In this document: piece by piece, positions 53,083 to 61,911 of the stretch | Position numbering within the stretch: position 1 is the stretch's first letter | Layout: the number at the start of each line of letters is the position of its first letter | Origin: Erythrobacter sp. ANT-B3C2 | GTDB taxonomy: Bacteria > Pseudomonadota > Alphaproteobacteria > Sphingomonadales > Sphingomonadaceae | Length of the DNA: 64,000 nucleotides | Direction: 5' to 3' | NCBI GenBank assembly: GCA_001683845.1 | Contig: LXQI01000008.1 | Span: forward strand, 175,322-239,321 | Position numbers and translations under genes: made by a program | The notes under the pieces: generated by a model | What the model saw: the letters and a program-made list of their open reading frames with translations, nothing else | What the model was told of the DNA's origin: nothing | The model's database searches: none

Positions 53083-53511
53083 TCACGGGCGTAGGCCTGG
53101 CCCTCTGGAGGGCACCTTGCCGTCCGGCCAGGTGTCTCCGGCCGCTTGCCCGGGGCTTGGGTGACGAACCTTCGATGTTCGGCCCTGCTTCATTCTCTCC
53201 GCAACTTCGACCGGCAGCGGGATCGATGATCCCTCTACGTTCCAATGCACCATGGACGCCTCGTCGCACGAGCCGATGAGCCATGGCATCGCCGCGAGAT
53301 GCGACGAAGCGTTGCGATAGACACGCATCGCAGCCTCGTCCGTCCAGACAGTGACAGTCCACAGCGAGAGTCCGGGCCCCGTAGCGAGATAGCCGCCGAG
53401 AAAGCCGGCGGCTCCGCGAAGCTGCCTGCGACTACGCCACGTGTGGAGCGCAATCACGGGAAGGAACCGGAAGCCTCTGGGTCGGAGGCGGGTCACCGAA
53501 ACGAACGCCAT
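53083..53511 (-). CDS. Dimeric ferredoxin-fold (monooxygenase-like/DUF3291-type) protein
   Basis: 142 residues, MAFVSVTRLRPRGFRFLPVI, with FLGGYLATGPGLSLWTVTVWTDE and AMRVYRNASSHLAAMPWL, a pattern of antibiotic-biosynthesis-monooxygenase-like or DUF3291 proteins, then a basic tail SKVRHPSPGQ. No catalytic residue can be named. Stands alone between oxyR and yciB. Confidence 0.7.
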   Translation of the reverse strand: MAFVSVTRLRPRGFRFLPVIALHTWRSRRQLRGAAGFLGGYLATGPGLSLWTVTVWTDEAAMRVYRNASSHLAAMPWLIGSCDEASMVHWNVEGSSIPLPVEVAERMKQGRTSKVRHPSPGQAAGDTWPDGKVPSRGPGLRP

Positions 53512-53614
53512 TGCCCACTTCCCCCGTGATCAGCCCGCCATCATGACTGCACAATGTCAGGAGCACCGGCAAGGCTCGCCTTCCACCACCCGCACCGCTC
53601 CTGCACTGGCCCGC

Positions 53615-54265
53615 TCATTCCGGCGGCGGGTTCTGCACCACCTTCTTCTCCGCCTCTATACTCAGGCCATGGCGCAGCAGCATTGGCAGCTGCGTGAAGG
53701 TGAACACGAAGCTCAGCGGCATGAACACCCACAGCTTGGCCGCCAGCCAGTCTCCGAAGCTGAGGTACAGCCGGAGCCCCTCGTTCAGCGCGGCCAGCGC
53801 CAGGAAGAACACACCCCAATTGCGCGATAGCTTGAGCCAGCCCTCGTCGCTCAGCCCCTCGAAGGCCGCCTCCAGCAGCACCTTCAGCAGCGCCTTGCCC
53901 TTCCACCAGCCCACCAGCAGCGTCACGCCGAAGGCGATATAGATGATCGTTGGCTTGAGCTGCACGAACAGCGGATCGGCGAAAAAGATCGTCAGCGCCC
54001 CGAAGCCCACGATCAAGGCGGTCGAGAGCAGCAACATCGGCGAGATCTTGTTCAGCCGCCACTTGCTCACCACCAGCGCCACCAGCGCGGCGACGATGAA
54101 CGCGGCCGTGCCCCGGATCACCGCGAAGATCTCGCCCGCCGGGTCCTCGCCATCGGGCGAATAGTGCCGGTAGGTCAGGAAGAACACTAGCAGCGGGCCG
54201 TAATCGACCGCCACGTTGATCCAGCCGGATTTCGCCTTCTTCTCCGGCTCGGCCACCTCCGCCAT
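53615..54265 (-). CDS. yciB: Inner membrane septation protein YciB/IspZ
   Basis: Multi-pass inner-membrane protein affecting septation and envelope synthesis. 216 residues with VDYGPLLVFFLTYRHYS, KPTIIYIAFGVTLLVGWW, LSRNWGVFFLALAALNEGLR and FTFTQLPMLLRHG, all conserved in YciB. The ATG at 54263-54265 shares a base with the ftsY stop (TGATG). Confidence 0.93.
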   Translation of the reverse strand: MAEVAEPEKKAKSGWINVAVDYGPLLVFFLTYRHYSPDGEDPAGEIFAVIRGTAAFIVAALVALVVSKWRLNKISPMLLLSTALIVGFGALTIFFADPLFVQLKPTIIYIAFGVTLLVGWWKGKALLKVLLEAAFEGLSDEGWLKLSRNWGVFFLALAALNEGLRLYLSFGDWLAAKLWVFMPLSFVFTFTQLPMLLRHGLSIEAEKKVVQNPPPE

Positions 54266-55206
54266 CACGCCACTCCCGCAATCACGCGCGCCACCAGATC
54301 CGGGTCGAACGGGCGCAAATCGTCCAGCTTCTCGCCCACGCCGATCGCATGGATCGGCAGGCCGTATTGCTCGGCCGCAGCCACCAGCACGCCGCCGCGC
54401 GCGGTGCCGTCCAGCTTGGTCATGATCAGGCCCGTCACCCCCGCCACCTCGCGGAACACGTCGATCTGGGCAAGCGCGTTCTGGCCGTTGGTGGCATCGA
54501 GCACCAGCACCACGTCATGCGGTGCCTCGGGGTTCAGCCGGCCGAGCACGCGGCGGATCTTGGCCAGCTCGTCCATCAGCTCGCGCTTGTTGTGCAGGCG
54601 GCCGGCGGTATCGACCACCAGCGCGTCGATCCCGGTATCCGTGGCGCGCTTCACCGCGTCAAACACGATGCTGGCCGGGTCGCCGCCCTCGGCGCCGCTG
54701 ACCAAATCCACCCCCACGCGCCCGGCCCACACGGCCAGCTGGCCGATCGCGGCGGCGCGAAAGGTATCGCCCGCGGCCAGCAGCACACCGTAATCGTCTT
54801 CCATGAACCAATGCGCCAGCTTGGCGATAGTGGTGGTCTTGCCGCTGCCGTTGACCCCGATCACCAGGATCACCTGCGGGCGCGGGAAGGCGGTGATCTC
54901 CAGCGGGCGGGCCACAGGGCGCAGGATCGCGGCGATCTCCTCGGCCACCGCCTCCTTCAGCTCGCGCTCAGTGATGCTGAGGCCGAAGCGCTTCTCGGCC
55001 AGCTTGGCGCGGATGCGGGCGGCAGCGGCGGGGCCGAGGTCGGAGAGGATCAGCGCATCCTCCACCTCGTCCAGCGTGGCATCGTCGAGCTTGGCCGTGC
55101 CGACCACGCCGGTGAGATTGCCCGCCAGCCGCTCGGAGGTCTTGCGGAAGCCACCCAGCAGGCGGTCGGCCCAGCTGGCGTCGGTGTTCGCGGGAACCTC
55201 GTTCAT
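54265..55206 (-). CDS. ftsY: Signal recognition particle receptor FtsY
   Basis: GTPase docking SRP-ribosome complexes at the membrane. 313 residues: helical N domain (KTSERLAGNLTG), G1 VIGVNGSGKTTTIAKLA, AGDTFRAAAIGQL, G3 VVDTAGRLHNKRELMDEL, G4 MTKLDGTARGG. No long acidic A domain, as in many alphaproteobacteria. The ATG overlaps the mtaB stop. Confidence 0.97.
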   Translation of the reverse strand: MNEVPANTDASWADRLLGGFRKTSERLAGNLTGVVGTAKLDDATLDEVEDALILSDLGPAAAARIRAKLAEKRFGLSITERELKEAVAEEIAAILRPVARPLEITAFPRPQVILVIGVNGSGKTTTIAKLAHWFMEDDYGVLLAAGDTFRAAAIGQLAVWAGRVGVDLVSGAEGGDPASIVFDAVKRATDTGIDALVVDTAGRLHNKRELMDELAKIRRVLGRLNPEAPHDVVLVLDATNGQNALAQIDVFREVAGVTGLIMTKLDGTARGGVLVAAAEQYGLPIHAIGVGEKLDDLRPFDPDLVARVIAGVA

Positions 55207-56402
55207 GCGAGCAGCCCCGCCTCCAGCGTCTGCGGCATCACCGAGACAATGGCGCCCCGCGCCGTCCCCTGCGGCACCGCAACGCGGGCGAAGCTCTCGG
55301 AATATCCGGCGCCATCGGCCTCGGCGAGTACGCGCTGCGGCTGTCCGACCAGCTTCGCCAGCCAGCGCCCGCGCACCGCCGACACCTCCGCGCGCAGCTC
55401 GGCGGCACGGCGAAGAATGGTGGGCCGGTCCTGCTGCGGCATCCGCGCTGCCGGAGTGCCGGGGCGCGGCGAATAGGGGAACACGTGCCCATGCACGATG
55501 GAAAGCTCGCGGATAATCGCCCGATTGGCCTCGTGCATCGCATCGTCCTCCGTGGGAAAGCCGGCGATGAGATCGGCGCCGATGGCGATCTCCGGCCGCC
55601 CCGTGCGCAGCCGCTCGACCAGCAGCAGCGCATCGGCGCGCGAATGGCGACGCTTCATCCGCTTGAGGATCAGATCGTGCCCATGCTGCAGCGAGAGATG
55701 CACATGCGGCATCACCCGCGGCTCGGCGGCGAGCAGCTCGAACAGCAGCGGGTCGATCTCCACCCCATCGAGCGAGGAGAGGCGCAAGCGTGCCAGACCA
55801 GGAAAGGCCGCCAGCACCGCATCCACAAGCGCGCCGAGCGAAGAGGCGTTCGGCAAATCATGCCCCCAGCTGGTGAGATCGACGCCGGTCAGCACGATCT
55901 CGGCGGCACCCGTCGCGAGGTGGCGCTCCACCTCGCGCAGCACCTCGGCCACCGGAGCCGAACGGCTGGGGCCGCGCCCTTGCGGGATCACGCAAAAGGT
56001 GCAGGCATGATCGCAGCCGTTCTGCACGGCAATGAACGCGCGGGTGTGGCGGGGTGTCGTCAGCGCGGTTCCCGTGGCCGGCGCCACGTTCCAGACCCGT
56101 GGATCGAGCTTGCGCGCATTGGCCACCAGCCCGTCCACCTCGGGCATGGCGGCGAGCGCGGTGCGCTCCACCTCAGCCGCACAGCCGGTCACCAGCAGGC
56201 GCGCATCCGGGCGCGCACGGCGGGCACGGCGGATCGCCTGGCGGGTCTGACGCACAGCCTCGGCGGTGACGGCGCAGCTATTGACCACCACCAGTTCCCG
56301 CTCGCCCGCCAGCAGCGCGCGCAAAGTCTCGCTTTCGGCAAGGTTCAGGCGGCAACCCAGCGAATGCACCTCCACGCCAGAAGCGATTGGGGCGCCGCTC
56401 AC
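55203..56402 (-). CDS. mtaB: tRNA t6A37 methylthiotransferase MtaB
   Basis: Radical SAM enzyme making ms2t6A37 in ANN-decoding tRNAs. 399 residues: UPF0004 domain with HSLGCRLN, VVNSCAVTAEA and LVTGCAAEVE, then radical SAM CDHACTFCVIPQGRGPSRS and LTGVDLTSWG, and a C-terminal TRAM-like end. GTG at 56400-56402 overlaps the dapF stop (GTGA). Confidence 0.93.
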   Translation of the reverse strand: MSGAPIASGVEVHSLGCRLNLAESETLRALLAGERELVVVNSCAVTAEAVRQTRQAIRRARRARPDARLLVTGCAAEVERTALAAMPEVDGLVANARKLDPRVWNVAPATGTALTTPRHTRAFIAVQNGCDHACTFCVIPQGRGPSRSAPVAEVLREVERHLATGAAEIVLTGVDLTSWGHDLPNASSLGALVDAVLAAFPGLARLRLSSLDGVEIDPLLFELLAAEPRVMPHVHLSLQHGHDLILKRMKRRHSRADALLLVERLRTGRPEIAIGADLIAGFPTEDDAMHEANRAIIRELSIVHGHVFPYSPRPGTPAARMPQQDRPTILRRAAELRAEVSAVRGRWLAKLVGQPQRVLAEADGAGYSESFARVAVPQGTARGAIVSVMPQTLEAGLLA

Positions 56403-57238
56403 GCGAAATCGCCCCAGTCGAAGGTGCCGCGATAGCTCTCGGCGGCGGGGCCGGTCATGGTGACGCGTCCGTCCTCGCCCCACTCGATGGCGAGGGTGCC
56501 GCCGGGCAGCTCCACCTCTACCGCGCGTTCGGTAAGGCCCCGGCGGATCGCGGCGACGACGGTGGCGCAGGCTCCGGTGCCGCAGGCGCGGGTGAGCCCG
56601 GCGCCGCGCTCCCACACCCGCAGGCGAATATGGCGGCGGCTCTCCACCGTGGCGACATTGACGTTGACCCGCTCGGGAAACAGCGGGTCGCATTCGATCT
56701 GCGGTCCGAGCCGGGCGAGCGGCACCGCATCGCAATCGGGCACGAAGAACACCGCATGCGGATTGCCCAGATTAACCGCGCAGGGCTGCTCCAGCTCCTC
56801 CCAGCCCACCGGCAGCGAGAGCGTATCGAGCGCATAGGCGATGGGGATCGCCTCCCATTCGAGCCGCGGGCGGCCCATGTCGACTGCGATGCCCGCATCG
56901 GTGGCGCGGGCGGCGAGGATGCCCGAGGCGGTCTCGATCCGCACCTCACGCCCGATCGGCCCGTTCGCTCCGTTGGCCCGCGCATGGCGCAGCGCCACCG
57001 CACGGGTGGCGTTGCCGCAGGCGGCCACCTCGTCGCCATCGGCGTTGTAGATGCGCATCCTGAGGTCGGCGCGGGCGGAGGGTGCCAGCAGTACCAGCTG
57101 GTCGCAGCCTATGCCGGTGTAGCGGTCGGCAAGGGCCCGCACGATGGCGGGAGTCATCGGCGGCAGCGGCTGCTCGCGCGTGTCGAGCACGACAAAGTCG
57201 TTCCCCAAACCGTGCATCTTGGCAAAGCTCGCTCGCAT
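56399..57238 (-). CDS. dapF: Diaminopimelate epimerase
   Basis: Cofactor-free epimerase making meso-diaminopimelate for lysine and peptidoglycan. 279 residues; FAKMHGLGNDFVVLD, first catalytic Cys in VAACGNATRA and second in TRACGTGACATV. The ATG at 57236-57238 was preferred over a GTG three codons earlier. Starts the overlapping operon dapF-mtaB-ftsY-yciB. Confidence 0.95.
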   Translation of the reverse strand: MRASFAKMHGLGNDFVVLDTREQPLPPMTPAIVRALADRYTGIGCDQLVLLAPSARADLRMRIYNADGDEVAACGNATRAVALRHARANGANGPIGREVRIETASGILAARATDAGIAVDMGRPRLEWEAIPIAYALDTLSLPVGWEELEQPCAVNLGNPHAVFFVPDCDAVPLARLGPQIECDPLFPERVNVNVATVESRRHIRLRVWERGAGLTRACGTGACATVVAAIRRGLTERAVEVELPGGTLAIEWGEDGRVTMTGPAAESYRGTFDWGDFA

Positions 57239-57335
57239 CGCTGCCACCTAGGGCGCACGGGGCACGAGGGCAATGGCCGGGCCGATTGCCTCCAGCCCCT
57301 CACCCGGATAGGCCGGGCCCGGCACAGGAGAGCGC

Positions 57336-57743
57336 ATGAGCAACCGCAGATGGCTGATGAAGACCGAGCCCGAGGCATTCGGCTGGGATGATCTGCTCCG
57401 CGAGGGCGAGAGCCTGTGGGATGGCGTGCGCAACCACCGCGCGGCCAACAATCTGCGCGCAATGGCAGTGGGTGACGAGGCGTTCTTCTACCATTCGGTG
57501 AAGGGCAAGGAGATCGTCGGCATCGCCATCGTGAGCGAAGCGGGACTGACCGACCCCAAGGATGCGAAATGGGCCGCGGTGAAGGTGAAGCCGGTGCGCG
57601 CGCTCGAACGGCCGGTGACCCTGAAGGAGATCAAGGCGGAAGCGGAGCTGGCGGAGATGGAACTGGTGCGGCTCTCCCGCCTGTCCGTGGCCCAGGTCCA
57701 GGAAGATGAGTGGGAGCGGATCTGCGCCATGGCGAGGAGGTGA
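57336..57743 (+). CDS. EVE domain-containing protein
   Basis: PUA-like small protein that may bind modified nucleic-acid bases. 135 residues: RRWLMKTEPEAFGWDDLL, LWDGVRNHRAANNLRAM, GDEAFFYHSVKGKEIVGIA and the end LVRLSRLSVAQVQEDEWERI, all standard for EVE/thymocyte nuclear protein 1 relatives. AGGAGAG precedes the ATG. Confidence 0.92.
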   Translation: MSNRRWLMKTEPEAFGWDDLLREGESLWDGVRNHRAANNLRAMAVGDEAFFYHSVKGKEIVGIAIVSEAGLTDPKDAKWAAVKVKPVRALERPVTLKEIKAEAELAEMELVRLSRLSVAQVQEDEWERICAMARR

Positions 57744-57748
57744 GCCTC

Positions 57749-57773
57749 GGAACGAGGTCGGCCGAAACCCGTT
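57749..57773 (+). promoter_or_regulatory. EcfG-type general stress promoter
   Basis: GGAAC at 57749-57753 and CGTT at 57770-57773 are 16 bases apart, matching the alphaproteobacterial sigma-EcfG consensus GGAAC-N16/17-CGTT. It lies 35 bases before the csbD start, a typical general stress gene. Confidence 0.7.
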
Positions 57774-57808
57774 TAGAGACCATTGAACACAACGAGAGGA
57801 ACGCTCCC

Positions 57809-57979
57809 ATGGGTGAGATGAAAGACAAGGCCAAGGGCATCGCCAACGAGGTTGCCGGCAACGTCAAGCAGCAGAGCAACGACCCCGAGACCCGGGCCGA
57901 CGGTCACGCGCAGGAGACCAAGGGCGAGATGCAGAACGTCAAGGGCAAGGTTAAGGGTGCGTTCGGCGACAAGGTCTGA
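57809..57979 (+). CDS. CsbD family stress protein
   Basis: Small hydrophilic stress protein of unknown mechanism. 56 residues, MGEMKDKAKGIANEVAGNVK, with the repeated helix patterns KGEMQNVKGKVKGAFGDKV that define CsbD. GAGAGGA lies before the ATG. Probably under the general stress sigma factor. Confidence 0.9.
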   Translation: MGEMKDKAKGIANEVAGNVKQQSNDPETRADGHAQETKGEMQNVKGKVKGAFGDKV

Positions 57980-58009
57980 ACCACTCCAATCGCTTCGGCG
58001 ATGATTTTG

Positions 58010-58038
58010 GGGGCCGCGCCGCAGGGCGCGGCCCCTTT
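58010..58038 (+). terminator. Intrinsic terminator after csbD
   Basis: GGGGCCGCGCC-GCAG-GGCGCGGCCCC followed by TTTGC: an 11-bp GC stem with a four-base loop and a short T-run, about 30 bases after the csbD stop. Confidence 0.82.
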
Positions 58039-58216
58039 GCATTCCGGCGGCCGTTTGCACCGGCTTGAAGTGGCCGCGCACCGGCTTACATGCCACCTGC
58101 ATTGCTCGCGCAGCGGCTTCGCATCGCGGTCGGATCGAGGGTGCAAATCCAGTGCCGATCCGGGACGATGGGAGTGGCGTGCTGGCCTGTTGTTAGGGGA
58201 ATGTTAACCGGTTGCG

Positions 58217-58390
58217 ATGCGCTTGCAACCGCCGCCCGGCCGTGCCCGCCACCCGCTCCGCCGGCTCGTCAGCACCCGCGCCCCTTTTCAGTGGGCAACC
58301 CGCCAGACAGGCCTGCGCCCGGGCGATCTGCGCGATTTCCTGCTCGCCTATGCCGCGGGGCTGATCGCGTTCGGCACCTTTCTCGCCTGA
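58217..58390 (+). CDS. 57-aa small protein with C-terminal membrane helix
   Basis: Not a known family. MRLQPPPGRARHPLRRLVST, then RAPFQWATRQTGLRPGDLRD and a hydrophobic end FLLAYAAGLIAFGTFLA. The Arg-rich start and clean C-terminal helix look like a real tail-anchored peptide, and third positions are GC-rich as in neighbouring genes. It ends five bases before the convergent MFS gene stop. No strong ribosome site is seen. Confidence 0.45.
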   Translation: MRLQPPPGRARHPLRRLVSTRAPFQWATRQTGLRPGDLRDFLLAYAAGLIAFGTFLA

Positions 58391-58395
58391 GCCAC

Positions 58396-59712
58396 TCAGG
58401 CGGTGGCGATCGCCAGCTTCTCGGCGCGGTGGAGCAGCAGGCCCAGCCAGGCCGAAACCAGACACATCGCCGCGCTCAGCAGCAGCTGCTCCACGATCGG
58501 CACTCCCGCCGCGGTCAGCCCTATTGCCAGCAGCGAGCCGCCGACCATCGCCCCGGCATTGACGATGTTGTTCGCCGCCACCGTGCGCGCCGCCTGTGAC
58601 GGCTCGCACTTGGTGGTGAGGAAGGCGTAGAGCGGCACCACGAACATGCCGCCGCCCACCGCGATCAGCAGCAGGGTCGCCAGCATCAGCGGAGCCAGCG
58701 GCTGGACAAGGAATTCGTTAACATCCATCTCGCCGATGATCGCGACATCGGCCTGCCACGCGCGGCACACGAAGTAGAACGCGGCCACGAACGCACCCAT
58801 CGCGATCACCGAAATCGGCGCATAACGGGCCGAGACATCGCCCTTCAGCAGCGCGTTGATCGCCACCGAGCCGATCGCCACGCCGATCGAGAAGATCACC
58901 AGGAACAGGCTGGCCACCTCCTTGGTGGCGAACAGCACGTTCTTCACCAAAGGCGGGAACTGGATGAACAGCACTGCGCCAATGGTCCAGAAGAAGCTGA
59001 TGGCCAGAATGGCGTAGAACACCTCGCGCTGGTGCAGCGTGTTGCGCACCAGCGTGATGGAGGCGCGCAGCACGTGGTAATCGGGCGTCTGCCCTTCCTC
59101 GAACGGGGGCGCAGGCGGCACCGAGCGGCTGGTAATGTAGCCGACCACGGCGGTCACCAGCACCATGATGGCGGCGAATTGCACCGCGATGTAGCCCGCC
59201 AGGATCGTACCCGCCAGGATCGCCACATAGGTGCCCGCCTCGACCAGGCCGGTGCCGGCCAGCACCTCCTCGCGCTTCAGATGCTGGGGCAGGATGGCAT
59301 ATTTGATCGGGCCGAAGAAGGTGGAGTGGATGCCCATCGCGAACAGCGCCAGCAGCATCAGCGGGATCGCCAGATCGGTCAGCCAGCCGCCCTGCCAGGC
59401 GAGCAGCAGCCCGCCCGCGCCCACCACCATGATGAAAATTTCGGCCAGCTTCACCCAGCGGATGATCATCGCCTTGTCGCGCATATCCGCCAATTGCCCT
59501 GCATAGGCCGAGAGCAGGAAAAACGGCAGCACGAACACCGCCGAGGCGATGGCGCTGAACTGCGCCTCCGCCTCGGCCGAGCTGTAAACGCCGAACACGA
59601 CGAACAGCACCATCGCATTCTTGTAGAGATTGTCGTTGAAGGCGTTCAGCAATTGGGTGGCGAACAGCGGCAGGAAGCGGCGTTGGCGCAGCAGGTGGAG
59701 CGAGGTGAACAT
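58396..59712 (-). CDS. MFS transporter, LplT-like (lysophospholipid flippase family)
   Basis: Inner-membrane carrier of the group that in E. coli moves lysophospholipids inward. 438 residues, twelve hydrophobic segments; RRFLPLFATQLLNAFNDNLYKNAM is the family's opening motif, with GIHSTFFGPIKYAILPQHL and KREEVLAGTGLVEAGTYVAI following. No fused acyltransferase domain. Divergent from pgsA, a phospholipid gene. Confidence 0.87.
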   Translation of the reverse strand: MFTSLHLLRQRRFLPLFATQLLNAFNDNLYKNAMVLFVVFGVYSSAEAEAQFSAIASAVFVLPFFLLSAYAGQLADMRDKAMIIRWVKLAEIFIMVVGAGGLLLAWQGGWLTDLAIPLMLLALFAMGIHSTFFGPIKYAILPQHLKREEVLAGTGLVEAGTYVAILAGTILAGYIAVQFAAIMVLVTAVVGYITSRSVPPAPPFEEGQTPDYHVLRASITLVRNTLHQREVFYAILAISFFWTIGAVLFIQFPPLVKNVLFATKEVASLFLVIFSIGVAIGSVAINALLKGDVSARYAPISVIAMGAFVAAFYFVCRAWQADVAIIGEMDVNEFLVQPLAPLMLATLLLIAVGGGMFVVPLYAFLTTKCEPSQAARTVAANNIVNAGAMVGGSLLAIGLTAAGVPIVEQLLLSAAMCLVSAWLGLLLHRAEKLAIATA

Positions 59713-59843
59713 GATCCCTGCCGTGCGACCTTAAACCATTGCACCTGCTGCCTTAGCGCTCCTGCTGGCACAAACAAGCGGAGCACCGCTTTTTCCCACT
59801 CGCAGAAGCGGCTAGGGCGGGCGCAATCGCAGGATTTCTACGC

Positions 59844-60416
59844 ATGCTCTCACTTCCCAACCTCCTCACCCTTTCGCGGATCGTCGCGGTGCCGCTGCTG
59901 GTGGCGCTGCTGTGGTGGCCCGGCTGGCAGCTGGGCTATGGCCTGGGCTTCGCGCTCTACTGCCTGATGGGCGCGACCGATTACCTCGACGGGGTGCTCG
60001 CGCGATCGAGCGGGGCGGTGAGCCGGCTGGGCATGTTCCTCGACCCGATCGCCGACAAGATCATGATCGCCGCGGTGATCCTGGTGCTGACCGCCAAGGG
60101 GATGCTGACGGGGCCCTATGTGGGCGATCTGCATGTGATCGCCGGGCTGATCATCCTGATCCGCGAGATCGCCGTTTCGGGTCTGCGCGAATTCCTCGGC
60201 GGGCTGCAGGTGAGCATTCCGGTTTCGAAACTGGCCAAGTGGAAGACGACGCTGCAGCTGCTGGCGCTCGGCGCATTGATCCTGGCGGGTGCGGTGCCGC
60301 TGCAGGAGCAGGAATGGGTGCGCGTGGTCGGCCTCGCCAGCCTGTGGGCGGCCGCGGTGCTGACGGTGATCACCGGGTGGGATTATTTGCGCGTGGGGTT
60401 GAAGCACATGGATTGA
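59844..60416 (+). CDS. pgsA: Phosphatidylglycerophosphate synthase
   Basis: Membrane enzyme joining CDP-diacylglycerol to glycerol-3-phosphate. 190 residues with the CDP-alcohol transferase motif in DYLDGVLARSSGAVSRLG, continuing MFLDPIADK (D-G-x2-A-R-x8-G-x3-D-x3-D). MLSLPNLLTLSRIVAVPLL is the usual start. Four or five further helices follow. Confidence 0.95.
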   Translation: MLSLPNLLTLSRIVAVPLLVALLWWPGWQLGYGLGFALYCLMGATDYLDGVLARSSGAVSRLGMFLDPIADKIMIAAVILVLTAKGMLTGPYVGDLHVIAGLIILIREIAVSGLREFLGGLQVSIPVSKLAKWKTTLQLLALGALILAGAVPLQEQEWVRVVGLASLWAAAVLTVITGWDYLRVGLKHMD

Positions 60417-60477
60417 CGCGCCTCAAGGGAGGCGTGGTGGTGCGGGAGCCGCTGCTCTGTTTGTAAACGGCCGGGCC

Positions 60478-61011
60478 TCAGCCCCGCCACTGGCGCCGCT
60501 CCTCGGCCTGGCGCAGCACCTCGTAAGCGAGCTGGCAGGCCTGGAACGCACGCGCCGCCTGCTCGTCGCCGGGGCGGACATCAGGGTGGACCTCCTTGGC
60601 GCGGGCTCGCCAAGCCTTCTTGATGGTCTCGATATCGGCGTCGGGCTCCAGCCCGAACAATTCGAGCGCGCGCATCTCGTCCGCGCTGCGGGTGCCGTCT
60701 CCGCTGGCGGCCCAGCCGTAATGCGCGGCTTCGGCATAGCCGGCGTTCTCGCTCTGCTCGGATTTGGCGCGCGCCTCCGCTTCGGCCTTTTCGAGGCCGG
60801 CGAAATAGTCCCAGCGCGAATTGTAGTCAGCCGCGTGGCGCTGGCAGAAATACCAGCGCTCGGGGCTGTTGGGCGCCTTGGGCGCGGGGCAATCGCCCGG
60901 TTCCTCGCAGCCATGCCGGTCGCACAGGCGCACGGTGGTGGTTTCACGCCCGGAGCCATAGCCGCGCCAGCGCGGGAAACCCCAGTCGATCGAGCGTCGC
61001 ACGCGGGTCAT
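60478..61011 (-). CDS. J-domain protein (DnaJ-like co-chaperone)
   Basis: 177 residues. N-terminal part with Cys and His (LCDRHGCEEPGDCPAP, YFCQRHAADYN), possibly a small metal site, a middle linker, and a C-terminal J domain LELFGLEPDADIETIKKAW with the HPD tripeptide in AKEVHPDVRPGDEQAA. The layout, with the J domain last, is common in alphaproteobacterial proteins annotated only as J-domain. The ATG is at 61009-61011. Confidence 0.87.
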   Translation of the reverse strand: MTRVRRSIDWGFPRWRGYGSGRETTTVRLCDRHGCEEPGDCPAPKAPNSPERWYFCQRHAADYNSRWDYFAGLEKAEAEARAKSEQSENAGYAEAAHYGWAASGDGTRSADEMRALELFGLEPDADIETIKKAWRARAKEVHPDVRPGDEQAARAFQACQLAYEVLRQAEERRQWRG

Positions 61012-61175
61012 CGGCTTAACGAATTGGACAGCATCGGACCCATATAGGGATGGCATCGCAGTGCGGTAAACCGTCGCCGGGCTGCTTTGCGAAATCGCCT
61101 GCCGCGCAGGCTCTGGCGGGGTGAACGAGCCGGGCGTTCTGAGCCGGTTTACCGCGGCAACAATCGGGTCTGCTT

Positions 61176-61340
61176 ATGTCCAGCCAGCTTGCCATTGCCG
61201 CCGCAGCCTCGCTGTTCGCGCTTTCGGCGGTGGCGCTGCTATCACCCGGATCGGCGCGGGTCCACGAGTTGCCGGCGCGAATAGGCGCGACGGTTGCGAG
61301 TGCCGCCGCGCCCATTGTATGGCTGAAGGATGTCGATTGA
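61176..61340 (+). CDS. 54-aa hypothetical exported peptide
   Basis: MSSQLAIAAAASLFALSAVA followed by LLSPGSARVHELPARIGATV and SAAAPIVWLKDVD. The first half is a signal-like hydrophobic helix. Codon use resembles real genes here, but no homolog is recognised and the ribosome site is weak. It ends one base before the pal stop, convergent. Confidence 0.4.
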   Translation: MSSQLAIAAAASLFALSAVALLSPGSARVHELPARIGATVASAAAPIVWLKDVD

Positions 61341-61856
61341 TCAGTTAAGCACCACCGTCACGGCCCGGCGGTTCTGTGCCCAGGCGGATTCGTTCGCGCC
61401 CATGGACTTGGGCCGCTCCTTGCCATAGCTGACGGTTGTCAGCCGGTTGGCCGGGACGCCCAGGCTGACGAGATAGTTCAGCGCCGCATTGGCCCGCCGC
61501 TCGCCCAGAGCGAGGTTGTATTCGCGCGTGCCGCGCTCGTCGGCATGGCCTTCGATGGTCGCGCGCGCAGTGGCGTACTGCATCATATATTGCGCCTGCG
61601 CCTGCAGCGCGACCTGGTCCTGGCTGTCGATATTGTAACGGTCGGTATCGAAATAAATCGTGTCGCGCCCGCTCATCATCTGCATGAAATGGGCCTGCGT
61701 ACCCGGCTGAGCGGCCCCCGGCGTTGCCGGGCCAGGGGTGGGTGCGGTCGTGGTGGGCATTTGCGGCGCCGGCGGCAGTTCCTCGGGTGCGTTGCGCGAG
61801 CACGCGCCCAGCGCGAGCGCGCCGGCAGCGGTAAGAGCGATGGCGTATTTATGCAT
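61341..61856 (-). CDS. pal: Peptidoglycan-associated lipoprotein Pal
   Basis: Outer-membrane lipoprotein binding peptidoglycan in the Tol-Pal system. 171 residues: lipobox ALGAC (Cys19), a Pro/Thr linker, OmpA-like domain with IYFDTDRYNIDSQ, TIEGHADERGTREYNLALGE and RRANAALNYL. The ATG at 61854-61856 is chosen: AAGGAGG ends nine bases upstream, whereas the earlier ATG (61865) directly abuts it. Confidence 0.96.
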   Translation of the reverse strand: MHKYAIALTAAGALALGACSRNAPEELPPAPQMPTTTAPTPGPATPGAAQPGTQAHFMQMMSGRDTIYFDTDRYNIDSQDQVALQAQAQYMMQYATARATIEGHADERGTREYNLALGERRANAALNYLVSLGVPANRLTTVSYGKERPKSMGANESAWAQNRRAVTVVLN

Positions 61857-61911
61857 GGGCCTCATCCTCCTTGGTGGTCGTTATTTAAACCTTTGTTCAA
61901 GATGAACGCAG

